Source: Pseudomonas laurylsulfatiphila (GTDB lineage Bacteria; Pseudomonadota; Gammaproteobacteria; Pseudomonadales; Pseudomonadaceae). From it: DNA of 64,000 nt. Below, piece after piece: positions 8,764-16,853 of the stretch. The translations under genes were made by a program, and so were the position numbers. A model generated the notes under the pieces. The model saw only the letters and a program-made list of their open reading frames with translations. It searched no databases and had not been told where the DNA came from. The stretch lies in NCBI RefSeq assembly GCF_002934665.1, contig NZ_NIRS01000002.1, positions 868,001-932,000 on the forward strand, read 5' to 3'. The stretch's first letter is position 1; each line of letters starts with the position of its first letter.

Positions 8764-9094
8764 TTATAACTCCTGTGTGCGGAGGCTTTTATTGGCAGCT
8801 TCGATTGGCAGCGTTCGGTCCCTCGCTTTGTGAGCGGGAATCGAAGTGGCCGGCAGTCTAGAGCGGCTACAGGAGGGTAAATTACGCCAAGGCGACAAAT
8901 ACTTACAAAAAAGTGGCGCCGGGATCGAGTCATTGCGGTGAACGCGCCATGACGATGCAACCTCTGTCGGACAGAACGCGTTTTCAGACCAGGACTACAG
9001 CTCTTTCGGTGCCATCCGACGCAACGGGCCGGCTGGCGATACCCGGTGTTTTACGGCACATTGGGCGCCCTTGCGTCCCATCGAGAGTAGCGCG
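8764..9094. other. Intergenic region between divergent genes
   Basis: A 331-base spacer between the binding-protein gene (minus) and the amidotransferase gene (plus). I see a candidate ArgR half-site at 8882-8897 and a doubled TTGGCAGC next to the minus-strand start; no credible coding frame. Confidence 0.5.
8882..8897 (-). promoter_or_regulatory. Candidate ArgR half-site
   Basis: On the minus strand the bases read TGTCGC, eight bases, AA, matching the published P. aeruginosa ArgR half-site TGTCGC-N8-AA. A weaker TGTAGC element begins 26 bases further towards the gene. It lies about 120-135 bases upstream of the binding-protein start. One half-site can occur by chance. Confidence 0.45.
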
Positions 9095-9736
9095 ATGCCC
9101 ACGTTGAACCTGATCCAGCACCACCCCGCCGAAGGCCCGGGTGCCATCGCCTTTTGGGCCGAGTCCAGGGGGCTGACGCTGAAGGTGTTTCGCGCCGACC
9201 TGGGGCAGTTGCCGCCCGTCAGCGCCGATCCGGTGATCCTGTTGGGCGGGCCTTATGAATCCAACGCCGGCCCGGCTTGGCTTGCGGCCGAACGGCAATG
9301 GCTCAAAGGCAGTCTGGATCTGGGCGGGGCCGTGTTCGCCATATGCCTGGGGGCTCAGTTGCTGGCGTTGAGTCTGGGCGGCAATGTACGGCGCATGGAC
9401 CGGAGCGAAACCGGATGGACCACGGTGAGCTTCATCGATGGGCAAGCGCTGAAGGTACTCGAGTGGCACGAAGACGCCATCGACCTGCCGCCTGGCGCGC
9501 AACTGTTGGCCAGCAGCGAGCACTGTGTGCAACAGATGTACCGCGCCGGGCCGGCGCGGCTGGGGTTGCAGTTTCATCCGGAGTGGAACGCCGAGTCGGT
9601 GGCCATGCTCAATGCGCATTTTGGCGATGAGTCGCCGTTGCCGCGGGGGCCGCAGGACGATACAGCCTATGCCGAGGTGTTGGCGTGGTTGCAGGCGACG
9701 CTGGATGAGTGGTGGGCGGCCGCTAACGAACACTGA
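9095..9736 (+). CDS. Class I glutamine amidotransferase-like protein
   Basis: A 213-residue protein with the class I GATase fold. The nucleophile Cys lies in FAICLGAQLLAL (about residue 86), and the His/Glu pair in FHPEW near residue 168. Stand-alone members are often annotated as 'GMP synthase-like' or act as gamma-glutamyl hydrolases on glutamylated intermediates (PuuD-like proteins belong to a related class). Start at the ATG 9095, because the upstream TTG has no ribosome site. No partner synthetase lies nearby, so the substrate is open. Confidence 0.82.
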   Translation: MPTLNLIQHHPAEGPGAIAFWAESRGLTLKVFRADLGQLPPVSADPVILLGGPYESNAGPAWLAAERQWLKGSLDLGGAVFAICLGAQLLALSLGGNVRRMDRSETGWTTVSFIDGQALKVLEWHEDAIDLPPGAQLLASSEHCVQQMYRAGPARLGLQFHPEWNAESVAMLNAHFGDESPLPRGPQDDTAYAEVLAWLQATLDEWWAAANEH

Positions 9737-9756
9737 TCCGTATCAAAGCACATTCC

Positions 9757-9850
9757 TGTGGCGAGGGAGCTTGCTCCCGCTCGGCTGCGCAGCAGACGCA
9801 GTTTTTGGGGGCGCTACGCGACCCAGCGGGAGCAAGCTCCCTCGCCACAA
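9757..9850. repeat. REP doublet, 'TGTGGCGAGGGAGC' family
   Basis: Same family as the element at 4981: facing copies of TGTGGCGAGGGAGCTTGCTC around a variable centre, between convergent genes. Confidence 0.85.
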
Positions 9851-9870
9851 AGATCAACAGTGTTTGAAGG

Positions 9871-10305
9871 TCAGCATTCGCAACCGATCACTTCACGGGC
9901 CGGGCGCTGCTGGGCGACACTCAACTCAAACCCTTCATCCAGCCACCCGGTCACGCCGCCGATCATCTCCTTGACCGGATAACCCAGGGCCGCCAGCTTC
10001 ACCGCGGCCTTGTTGGCGCCGTTGCAGTGAGGCCCGGCGCAGTAGACCACGAACAAACTGTGTTTCGGATAACCGGCCAAACCTTCGGCGGTCAGCAAGC
10101 GCCCGGGAATGTTGATCGCTCCCGGTACATGCCCGCGCTCGAACGCCAGCGGACCACGCACATCCACCAGAATGAAATCGACTTCGCCAGCCTGCTGGCT
10201 GCCGTAGACGTCGGAACAATCGGTTTCGAACGTCAGACGGTTGCTGAAATGCATCAGGGCGATGGCCGAAGGGGCGGCGGGAATTTCGCGAACCAGACTG
10301 GTCAT
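9871..10305 (-). CDS. Rhodanese-domain protein
   Basis: A 144-residue single rhodanese domain. LVDVRGPLAFERGHVPGAINIP is the CH2A motif region, and the active-site loop VVYCAGPHCNGANKAA carries the cysteine that takes a sulfane sulfur in this superfamily (sulfur transfer or thiol handling). The loop is longer than in classic rhodaneses and has a second Cys, as in the type found next to FtrA-like regulators. Start at 10305 has GGAG upstream. It is divergent from the FtrA-like gene, with about 100 bases between starts, so mutual regulation is likely. Confidence 0.85.
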   Translation of the reverse strand: MTSLVREIPAAPSAIALMHFSNRLTFETDCSDVYGSQQAGEVDFILVDVRGPLAFERGHVPGAINIPGRLLTAEGLAGYPKHSLFVVYCAGPHCNGANKAAVKLAALGYPVKEMIGGVTGWLDEGFELSVAQQRPAREVIGCEC

Positions 10306-10406
10306 GGGCTGTACTCCAAAGGGGCGGTGGGTGTGGGAAGACTTTATCCGCCAGGCACTTGCAGCTACAGTGGCGTACAAGACACCGATCGGGAATTTTC
10401 CGCCAA

Positions 10407-11381
10407 ATGCATCCCAACCCAGCCATGGTCGCGATTCTGGCCTATGACGGCCTCTGCACATTCGAGTTCGGCATTGCCGTGGAGATCTTCGGCCTGCCAC
10501 GTCCTGAGTTCGATTTCCCGTGGTACGAACATCGTATCGTCGCCGTCGATCAAGGCCCGATGCGTGCCATGGGCGGCATCCAGGTCCTGGCCGACGGCGG
10601 CATGGAATTGCTCGCCGATGCCCGCACCATCATCATTCCCGGCTGGCGCGACCGCAGCGCCACAGTCCCCGCAGAGCTCATCGACGCCCTGCGCCAGGCC
10701 CATGCGCGGGGCGCACGGTTGCTGTCGATCTGCTCCGGGGTGTTCGTCCTCGCTGCCACCGGGCTGCTCGACGGGCACGGTGCGACCACGCACTGGCGCT
10801 ACACCTCGGAACTGGCCGAGCGGTTTCCCGGCATCCTGGTGGACCCGGACGTGCTGTATGTCGATTCCGGCCAATTGATCACCTCTGCCGGCAGCGCGGC
10901 TGGCATCGATGCCTGCCTGCATCTGGTGGCCCGGGACTTCGGCACGCAAGTGGCCAATTCCGTGGCCCGCCGCCTGGTCATGTCGCCGCAACGCAGCGGC
11001 GGCCAGGCACAATTCATTCCGACGCCGGTCAGTCCCACACCGCGCAGTGATCTTTCCCGCGTCATGCAGTGGGCACGTGAGCGCTTGCACGAACCGCTGG
11101 AAGTGCGCGACCTGGCCAGCGAAGCCGCCATGAGCGAACGCACGTTCCTGCGCCGCTTCACCGAAGCCAGCGGCCAGTCACCGAAAACCTGGTTGCAATA
11201 CCAACGTCTGGGCCGCGCCCGCGAACTGCTGGAAAGCAGCGACCAGAACACCGACCAGATTGCCGAACGTTGCGGTTATCGCTCGGTGGAAAGCTTCCGG
11301 GTGGCCTTTCGAACCGTGGTTGGCGTGCCGCCTTCGGTGTATCGGGAGCGGTTTGGGCGTGGGGGCAGTGCTGGTTTTTGA
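10407..11381 (+). CDS. ftrA: GlxA/FtrA-type AraC-family transcription regulator
   Basis: A 324-residue regulator: an N-terminal DJ-1/PfpI-like domain (about residues 6-190, with the Cys in LLSICSGVFVLAATG) joined to a C-terminal AraC DNA-binding domain. The two helix-turn-helix units are seen in LASEAAMSERTFLRRFTEASG and IAERCGYRSVESFRVAFR. The pairing with a divergent rhodanese gene is typical of FtrA, and I use the symbol on that basis. Start at 10407 (MHPNPAMVAIL); the Met at 10425 is an alternative. Likely activates or represses the divergent rhodanese gene. Confidence 0.82.
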   Translation: MHPNPAMVAILAYDGLCTFEFGIAVEIFGLPRPEFDFPWYEHRIVAVDQGPMRAMGGIQVLADGGMELLADARTIIIPGWRDRSATVPAELIDALRQAHARGARLLSICSGVFVLAATGLLDGHGATTHWRYTSELAERFPGILVDPDVLYVDSGQLITSAGSAAGIDACLHLVARDFGTQVANSVARRLVMSPQRSGGQAQFIPTPVSPTPRSDLSRVMQWARERLHEPLEVRDLASEAAMSERTFLRRFTEASGQSPKTWLQYQRLGRARELLESSDQNTDQIAERCGYRSVESFRVAFRTVVGVPPSVYRERFGRGGSAGF

Positions 11382-11398
11382 GGTGTTCTCGAGGGCCT

Positions 11399-11472
11399 CT
11401 TCGCGGGCAAGCCCGCTCCTACAGGTTATTTGAACACCGCATAACCCTGTAGGAGCTGGCTTGCCAGCGAAG
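11399..11472. repeat. REP doublet
   Basis: TCGCGGGCAAGCCCGCTCCT faces GTAGGAGCTGGCTTGCCAGC between convergent ftrA-like and cobF genes. Confidence 0.8.
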
Positions 11473-11496
11473 GCGCCAGCCGGGGCAATTCAAGTC

Positions 11497-12252
11497 TCAA
11501 GGCTTGCGCAACAGATAGGTATCCATGATCCACCCATTGGCAAGCCGCGCCGCCTTGCGCACCCGTTCGATTTCATCCGCCACATCCTTGAGCTTGCCGC
11601 TGATCAGGATTTCGTCCGGCGTCCCCAGATAGGCCCCCCAGTAAATCTCGGTGTCCTGATCTGCAACCTGATGGTAGGCATCCTGGGCATCGAGCATCAC
11701 CACCAGGCTGTCGGCATCACTCACCTGCCCTGCCGCCAAACGCCGGCCCGTGGTGATTTCAACGGAGCGGCCAATCTGGTTGAGCGGCACCTTGTGCTGT
11801 GCAGCCAGGGCCTGGACGCTGGTAATACCGGGGATCACCTCGAACTCGAATTCACAGGCGCCCGAGGCCTGGATCGCCTGAAGGATACGGATTGTGCTGT
11901 CGTACAGCGCGGGGTCGCCCCACACCAGGAAACCACCACACTGGCTGTCGGACAGTTCTTCATTGATCAGCCGTTCGAAGGTCTGCTGTTTGGCCAGGTT
12001 CAAGTCGTCGACACTGCTCCTGTAGTCCACCTCACCGCGCTCGCGCTCGGGACTGTGGGCCTGGACAAAACGGTAATCGAGGTCGGTGATGTAGCGTTCG
12101 CAGATTTCGCGCCGCAAGTCGATGAGTTTGTCTTTGCTCTCGCCCTTGTCCATGAGGAAAAAAACGTCGACCTGATTCAGCGCCTTCACCGCTTGCATCG
12201 TGATGTAGTCGGGATTGCCGGCACCGATGCCGATGACCAGGAGTTTTTTCAT
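11497..12252 (-). CDS. cobF: Precorrin-6A synthase (deacetylating)
   Basis: A 251-residue SAM-dependent tetrapyrrole methylase. CobF methylates C-1 of precorrin-5 and releases acetate, in the aerobic cobalamin route. The start MKKLLVIGIGAGNPDYITMQAVKALNQVD is the SAM-methylase N-terminal glycine motif. FLVWGDPALYDST and EVIPGITSVQALAA are the conserved tetrapyrrole-methylase motifs. The start codon overlaps the stop of the upstream histidine-phosphatase gene in a TGATG, so translation is coupled. Other cob genes are not in the window. Confidence 0.9.
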   Translation of the reverse strand: MKKLLVIGIGAGNPDYITMQAVKALNQVDVFFLMDKGESKDKLIDLRREICERYITDLDYRFVQAHSPERERGEVDYRSSVDDLNLAKQQTFERLINEELSDSQCGGFLVWGDPALYDSTIRILQAIQASGACEFEFEVIPGITSVQALAAQHKVPLNQIGRSVEITTGRRLAAGQVSDADSLVVMLDAQDAYHQVADQDTEIYWGAYLGTPDEILISGKLKDVADEIERVRKAARLANGWIMDTYLLRKP

Positions 12253-12824
12253 CACAGCAGGTCCTCGGGGTCGGTGCCCGGCAAGCGCAACCGCCAGCGG
12301 CCATGGAACCTCAGTTCCACCGCCGACAGGGGTTCGACGTCGATCATATTGGACGCCGCTCCCTGCAACACGTGCGTCAGAGCGGCGCGGATGACAAAGG
12401 GGTGGGTAATGGCAACGATGTGCCCGGGCGTCGACTGCAACGCGGTCAACCACGCCCCCACCCGCTCGCCCAGTTGCAGCAGCGACTCGCCACCGTGGGG
12501 TGCCGAAGCCGGATCCCCCAGCCAATGCTCGAGGGCCCCGGCGTCGGTTTTTTGCAGATCGCCGATGCGCTCACCCCCCCAACGCCCGAAGTCGCAGTCC
12601 TTCAACGCATCGACAATTTCCGGAGCACTGCTGAAAAGCTCAGCGGTTTGCCGGGTGCGCAGTTCCGGACCGCAGACAAGGCGTGGAACGCCCTTGAACT
12701 GATTGCAACGGGAAAGCCTGAGCGCTTGCCAATCCAAATCCAGAGGTTCGTCCAATGGAAAACGCGCCAGTTTCTGTGCGACGGTTCGAGCATGACAAAT
12801 CAGGGTTAAACGGGTCGCCTGCAC
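12252..12824 (-). CDS. Histidine-phosphatase-family protein coupled to cobF
   Basis: A 190-residue phosphoglycerate-mutase-fold protein. The RTRQTAE segment and the second catalytic His in VAITHPFVIRAALTH are present, but the first catalytic motif reads LICHART, so the Arg before the catalytic His of the usual RHG is replaced by Cys. GTG at 12824 is chosen, since GGAG precedes it by about ten bases; the frame is open back to 12896. Coupling to cobF hints at a cobalamin-linked phosphatase such as alpha-ribazole phosphatase (CobC), but this is inference and the altered motif leaves activity uncertain. Confidence 0.75.
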   Translation of the reverse strand: MQATRLTLICHARTVAQKLARFPLDEPLDLDWQALRLSRCNQFKGVPRLVCGPELRTRQTAELFSSAPEIVDALKDCDFGRWGGERIGDLQKTDAGALEHWLGDPASAPHGGESLLQLGERVGAWLTALQSTPGHIVAITHPFVIRAALTHVLQGAASNMIDVEPLSAVELRFHGRWRLRLPGTDPEDLL

Positions 12825-12938
12825 CGGCAAACACTCCAGGGATGGAAAGGAACAACGGCGTTGGGGAGCGCCATCGGGCAATTGTGCCGCAAGCAAGCAG
12901 GCCTTAGGGGTAATGCCGATCAGTTAAGCCCCGGACAT

Positions 12939-13028
12939 TGTGGGAGCGAGCTTGCTCGCGATGGCAGACTGTCAGGCACCCCTTGTTTGACTGTCCAGCC
13001 GTCATCGCGAGCAAGCTCGCTCCCACAA
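12939..13028. repeat. REP doublet
   Basis: TGTGGGAGCGAGCTTGCTCG and its complement ending TCGCTCCCACAA flank a 40-base centre. Confidence 0.85.
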
Positions 13029-13537
13029 GGTTTGCACTGACTGGCATCAGGCCTTGGGGGCGTTTAATTTTCCCGTTTGAAGCGGACTCCGTCAGGCCTT
13101 TCCTGGCAGATTTTCTGTTATCGCTGACTGCAACCAAGGCAATGGCCTACAAGACTTTGCGACATCGGCGTAGCCCTTTGCTGCAGGCACTTCGCCCCTT
13201 TTTCGGGCACGGTCGGACCACGCGAAAATTAACTAGACAGGCAGCACGCGATAATTAAATACTCTTTTCAACGGACTGTTAAAACATGTGCCACGCTCAT
13301 CCAGCAGGAGCCCGGATGCCCTCTCTCGAATACCCGATCAATGAGCCTGGCCAGGCAACGCCTGCGGCCGAGCCGTCCGTTCCTCGTTTAAAGCAGGCAA
13401 TCCCAAGCAGCATCTGACAAGAAAAAAAGTGGCGCCTGACAACGATCAGATGTCCACCGAATAAATGTGTGGAAAAACCGACAGTGATAGTCAGGTTCGG
13501 CTCAAACCGCCGGATCATTTGATACAGGAGTATCTCC
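13029..13537. other. Long leader region upstream of the aruF-like gene
   Basis: About 500 bases with no recognised gene. It contains AT-richer stretches (for example around 13229-13265), a short possible reading frame at 13286-13417, and several imperfect ArgR-like TGTC elements, none convincing. The promoter of the aruF-like gene is presumably here. Confidence 0.4.
13286..13417 (+). CDS. Possible 43-residue ORF, unknown
   Basis: ATG at 13286 gives MCHAHPAGARMPSLEY..., ending IPSSI; an internal Met at 13316 has AGGAG upstream and would give 33 residues. It is proline-rich, with no motif or membrane segment. It lies about 120 bases upstream of the aruF-like start, so it could be a leader peptide, the remnant of a lost gene, or chance. 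Confidence 0.2.
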   Translation: MCHAHPAGARMPSLEYPINEPGQATPAAEPSVPRLKQAIPSSI

Positions 13538-14554
13538 ATGCTGGTCTTGCGTCCAGTCGAGTTGGCCGACCTGCCCCGGTTGCAGAAGCTGGCTCGTGAA
13601 AGCCTGGTGGGCGTCACATCCCTGCCCGACGATAGCGAACGGTTGCGCGAAAAAATTCTCGATTCCTGTGCCTCGTTCGAGAAAGACGTCGAAGGTCATG
13701 GCCCGGAAAACTATTTCTTTGTCCTCGAGGACCCGGCGACGCAGCACCTGGTCGGCTGCTCGGAAATCCTCGCCACGGCGGGGTACGGCGAGCCGTTCTA
13801 CAGCCTGCGCAACCGGCACTTCACCAGTGCCTCGCGGGAACTGAACATTGAGCACGGTGTACCGGCCTTGTCGTTGTGTCACGACCTCAGTGGCCACACG
13901 TTGCTGCGCGGCTTTCATATCGATGCCGCACGGGTACGCACCGCCTATTCCGAACTGCTGTCCCGGGCGCGCCTGTTGTTCATCGCGGCCCACCCCGGGC
14001 GTTTTTCCGCAACGGTGATCACCGAAATCGTCGGCTTCAGCAGTGATGAAGGGCACTCGCCATTCTGGGATGCCGTGGGCAAGCATTTCTTCGACCTGCC
14101 CTATGTCGAGGCCGAACGGCTTTGCGGCCTGCAGAGCCGCACCTTTCTCGCCGAACTGATGCCGCAGTATCCGATTTACGTGCCCATGCTGCCGCAAGCG
14201 GCACAGGACTGCATCGGCAGCATCCACCCCGATGGCCAGGAAGCCTTCGATATCCTCGAGCGTGAAGGCTTCGAAACCAACAGCTACATCGATCTGTTCG
14301 ATGGCGGCCCGACGCTCTATGCGCGCACCTCGGGCATTCGGTCCATCGCCCACAGCCAGTGCGGCCTCACGCAGCCTGGCCCGGTGAACGATGCCCGGGG
14401 CAGCTATCTGGTGAGCAACGAGTCCTTGACCGACTATCGGGCCATCGTCGCCGATCTTGATTACATCGCCGGGCAACCTGTCACGCTGGACGCGGCCATG
14501 TGCACGGCGCTGAAGGTCACCGAAGGCAGCCCGGTCAGGCTAATCGCCCTGTGA
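13538..14554 (+). CDS. aruF: Arginine/ornithine N-succinyltransferase alpha subunit (AruF-like)
   Basis: A 338-residue AstA-family acyltransferase. AruF and AruG together transfer succinyl from succinyl-CoA to the alpha-amino group of arginine or ornithine, the first step of the AST pathway. The N-terminus MLVLRPVELADLPRLQKLARES and the SPFWDAVGKHFFDLPY and AELMPQYPIYVPMLP segments are AstA/AruF hallmarks. AGGAG lies 8 bases upstream. The beta-subunit gene follows at 55 bases. The usual neighbours aruC, D, B and E are absent, so this may be a second copy with altered substrate range. Confidence 0.88.
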   Translation: MLVLRPVELADLPRLQKLARESLVGVTSLPDDSERLREKILDSCASFEKDVEGHGPENYFFVLEDPATQHLVGCSEILATAGYGEPFYSLRNRHFTSASRELNIEHGVPALSLCHDLSGHTLLRGFHIDAARVRTAYSELLSRARLLFIAAHPGRFSATVITEIVGFSSDEGHSPFWDAVGKHFFDLPYVEAERLCGLQSRTFLAELMPQYPIYVPMLPQAAQDCIGSIHPDGQEAFDILEREGFETNSYIDLFDGGPTLYARTSGIRSIAHSQCGLTQPGPVNDARGSYLVSNESLTDYRAIVADLDYIAGQPVTLDAAMCTALKVTEGSPVRLIAL

Positions 14555-14609
14555 GTGCCCGCCTGGGTCAACGCCAACGCCCGAACCCCTATGAACAAGG
14601 AACAGCCGC

Positions 14610-15644
14610 ATGATTGTCCGTCCGGTCCAGATCACCGACCTGCCCGCCTTGTTCACGCTGGTGCGTCAAGCCAGCCCCGGACTCACCAGCCTGCCGGTTG
14701 ACGAAGAACGCCTGGCCTACCGGATCCGCTGGGCCCAACGCACCTTCGCCGGGCAGGTCGATCGGGCCGACGCCGATTACCTGTTCGTGCTCGAGGACGA
14801 CGAGCAGCAAGTGGTGGGCGTCAGCGCCCTGACGGGTGGAATCGGTCTGCGCGAGCCCTGGTACAACTACCGGGTCGGGATGACGGTCAGCGCTTGCGCG
14901 GACCTGGGTATCCAGCGCCAGATCCCGACCCTGTTTCTGAGCAATGAATTGACCGGGCAATCGGAAGTCTGCTCGTTGTACCTGCGCCCCGATCAGCGCC
15001 AGGGAAGCAACGGCCGTTTGCTTTCGCTCGGGCGTTTGTTGTTCGTGGCCGAGTTTACGCAGCTGTTCGGCAACCGGCTGATCGCCGAAATACGCGGCAG
15101 TACCGACGAACGAGGTGGCTCACCGTTCTGGGACAGCCTCGGCCGGCATTTTTTCAAGATGGATTTCAGCCATGCCGACCACTTGTCCGGGCTGGGCAAC
15201 AAATCGTTCATCGCCGAACTCATGCCACGCCAGCCGCTGTACACCTGCCTGCTCACCGAACAGGCCCAGGCGGTGATCGGCAAGGCCCACCCGAACACCG
15301 AGCCGGCCCTGAAAATCCTCAGCGCCGAAGGTTTTGCCCACAACGGCCATATCGATATCTTCGACGGCGGACCGGTCATCGAGGCCCCGGTTTCCGGTAT
15401 CCGCACCGTGTGCGACAGCCGACCGCTGCAACTGGCCATCGGCTCGCCGGACGCTAACGATACGCTCTGGCTGATTCACAATCGGCGTCTGGAAAACTGC
15501 CGCATTACCTGCGTCCCGGCCCGACTGGCGGGCAACAGCCTGGTGGTCGATCGCCTGACCGCCAAGCGCTTGCAACTGCAGCCCGGCGACTCGGTGCGCG
15601 CCGTGCCACTGCTCAACCAGCGGCACCAGGCCGCAGCGGCGTGA
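14610..15644 (+). CDS. aruG: Arginine N-succinyltransferase beta subunit (AruG-like)
   Basis: A 344-residue AstA-family protein and partner of the gene upstream. It has MIVRPVQITDLPALFTLVRQAS at the N-terminus, GGSPFWDSLGRHFFKMDF and AELMPRQPLYTCLL in the core, and IDIFDGGPVIEAPVSGIRTV near residue 250. These are arranged as in the alpha subunit, showing common ancestry. AAGGAACAGCC precedes the ATG. Together they should form the heteromeric succinyltransferase. No arginine-catabolic gene follows on this strand; the next gene is an oxaloacetate decarboxylase. Confidence 0.88.
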   Translation: MIVRPVQITDLPALFTLVRQASPGLTSLPVDEERLAYRIRWAQRTFAGQVDRADADYLFVLEDDEQQVVGVSALTGGIGLREPWYNYRVGMTVSACADLGIQRQIPTLFLSNELTGQSEVCSLYLRPDQRQGSNGRLLSLGRLLFVAEFTQLFGNRLIAEIRGSTDERGGSPFWDSLGRHFFKMDFSHADHLSGLGNKSFIAELMPRQPLYTCLLTEQAQAVIGKAHPNTEPALKILSAEGFAHNGHIDIFDGGPVIEAPVSGIRTVCDSRPLQLAIGSPDANDTLWLIHNRRLENCRITCVPARLAGNSLVVDRLTAKRLQLQPGDSVRAVPLLNQRHQAAAA

Positions 15645-15786
15645 CCTATCAGCTTCCTGCCTCAGGCGTCAATCTGGCTTACCCAGCAAATTCGTCATCA
15701 TTCTCCCCCTGCGCGCGTGATAGCCTTTTATTTCTTCGGCGTTGACACTTTTGCTCAAGCCCTTCCATTCCATTGGTGGAACTCAT

Positions 15787-16656
15787 ATGTCCAGGCTTTC
15801 CCATCAAGATTTGCGCCGCAATTTTCGCCAACTGTTCGCCTCCGACACCTGCTACCACACGGCCTCGGTGTTCGACCCGATGTCGGCGCGCATCGCCGCC
15901 GACCTGGGCTTCGAAGTCGGGATCCTGGGTGGCTCGGTCGCCTCGCTGCAGGTGCTGGGCGCCCCTGACTTTGCCCTGATCACCCTCAGCGAGTTCGCTG
16001 AACAGGCCACCCGCATCGGCCGTGTCGCCCAGTTGCCGGTGATTGCCGACGCCGACCACGGCTACGGCAACGCGCTCAACGTCATGCGCACCATCGTCGA
16101 ACTCGAACGCGCCGGTGTCGCTGCGCTGACCATCGAAGACACCCTGCTGCCCGCGCAGTTCGGCCGCAAATCCACCGACCTGATCACGGTCGCCGAAGGC
16201 GTCGGCAAGATCCGCGCGGCACTGGAAGCCCGCTGCGATAAGGAAATGGCGATCATCGCCCGCACCCACGCCGGAATTCTGCCGGTGCAGGAAATCATCA
16301 GCCGCACCCGGCAATACCAGCAGGCCGGGGCCGACGGGATCTGCATGGTGGGCGTCAAGGACTTCGACCATCTGGAGCAGATCGCCGAGCACCTGAGCGT
16401 GCCGCTGATGCTGGTGACCTACGGCAACCCGCTGCTACGCGACGACAAGCGCCTGGCCGAACTGGGTGTGCGTGTGACCATCGACGGCCATGGCGCCTAC
16501 TTCGCCGCGATCAAGGCGACCTACGACAGCCTGCGCGAACAACGCCAGATCCTCACCCAGACCTCGGACCTGAGCGCGACCGAGCTGACTCACACCTACA
16601 CGCAACCTGAGGAATACATCCGCTACGCGGAAGAGTTCATGAGCGTGAAGGAGTGA
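15787..16656 (+). CDS. Oxaloacetate decarboxylase, PEP mutase/isocitrate lyase superfamily
   Basis: A 289-residue TIM-barrel enzyme close in sequence pattern to the P. aeruginosa PA4872 type, which decarboxylates oxaloacetate to pyruvate with Mg2+. [15 protein letters not shown] holds the metal-binding Asp residues, and [11 protein letters not shown] the superfamily 'IED' motif. The usual catalytic Cys loop of isocitrate lyases is absent, as in PA4872. Start at 15787 ([10 protein letters not shown]) is preferred to the TTG at 15742. No obvious operon partner; REPs and a convergent cyclase gene follow. Confidence 0.85.
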   Translation: MSRLSHQDLRRNFRQLFASDTCYHTASVFDPMSARIAADLGFEVGILGGSVASLQVLGAPDFALITLSEFAEQATRIGRVAQLPVIADADHGYGNALNVMRTIVELERAGVAALTIEDTLLPAQFGRKSTDLITVAEGVGKIRAALEARCDKEMAIIARTHAGILPVQEIISRTRQYQQAGADGICMVGVKDFDHLEQIAEHLSVPLMLVTYGNPLLRDDKRLAELGVRVTIDGHGAYFAAIKATYDSLREQRQILTQTSDLSATELTHTYTQPEEYIRYAEEFMSVKE

Positions 16657-16677
16657 TGGTTTAACCCGATACACCGC

Positions 16678-16852
16678 CTTCGCGAGCAGGCTCGCTCCCA
16701 CAGTGGATCTGCAGTGTGCACATCATTTGCATCCACCCGTGATAATTTGTGGGAGCGAGCCTGCTCGCGAAGAGGCCATCACTGCCAACATCCCTGCTGC
16801 CTGACACTGCGCCATCGTCGGATCGCCGCCCGGAGCAAGCTCGCTCCCACAG
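16678..16852. repeat. Cluster of three REP cores
   Basis: Two facing cores (GCGAGCAGGCTCGCTCCCAC and GTGGGAGCGAGCCTGCTCGC) and a third partial one ending at about 16852, between convergent genes. Confidence 0.8.
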
Positions 16853-16853
16853 G

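Noticed and set aside
13418-13537. ArgR site upstream of aruF-like gene
   Set aside because: Only TGTC-type partial matches (such as TGTCCA and TGTCGG) were found; none meets the TGTCGC-N8-AA consensus.
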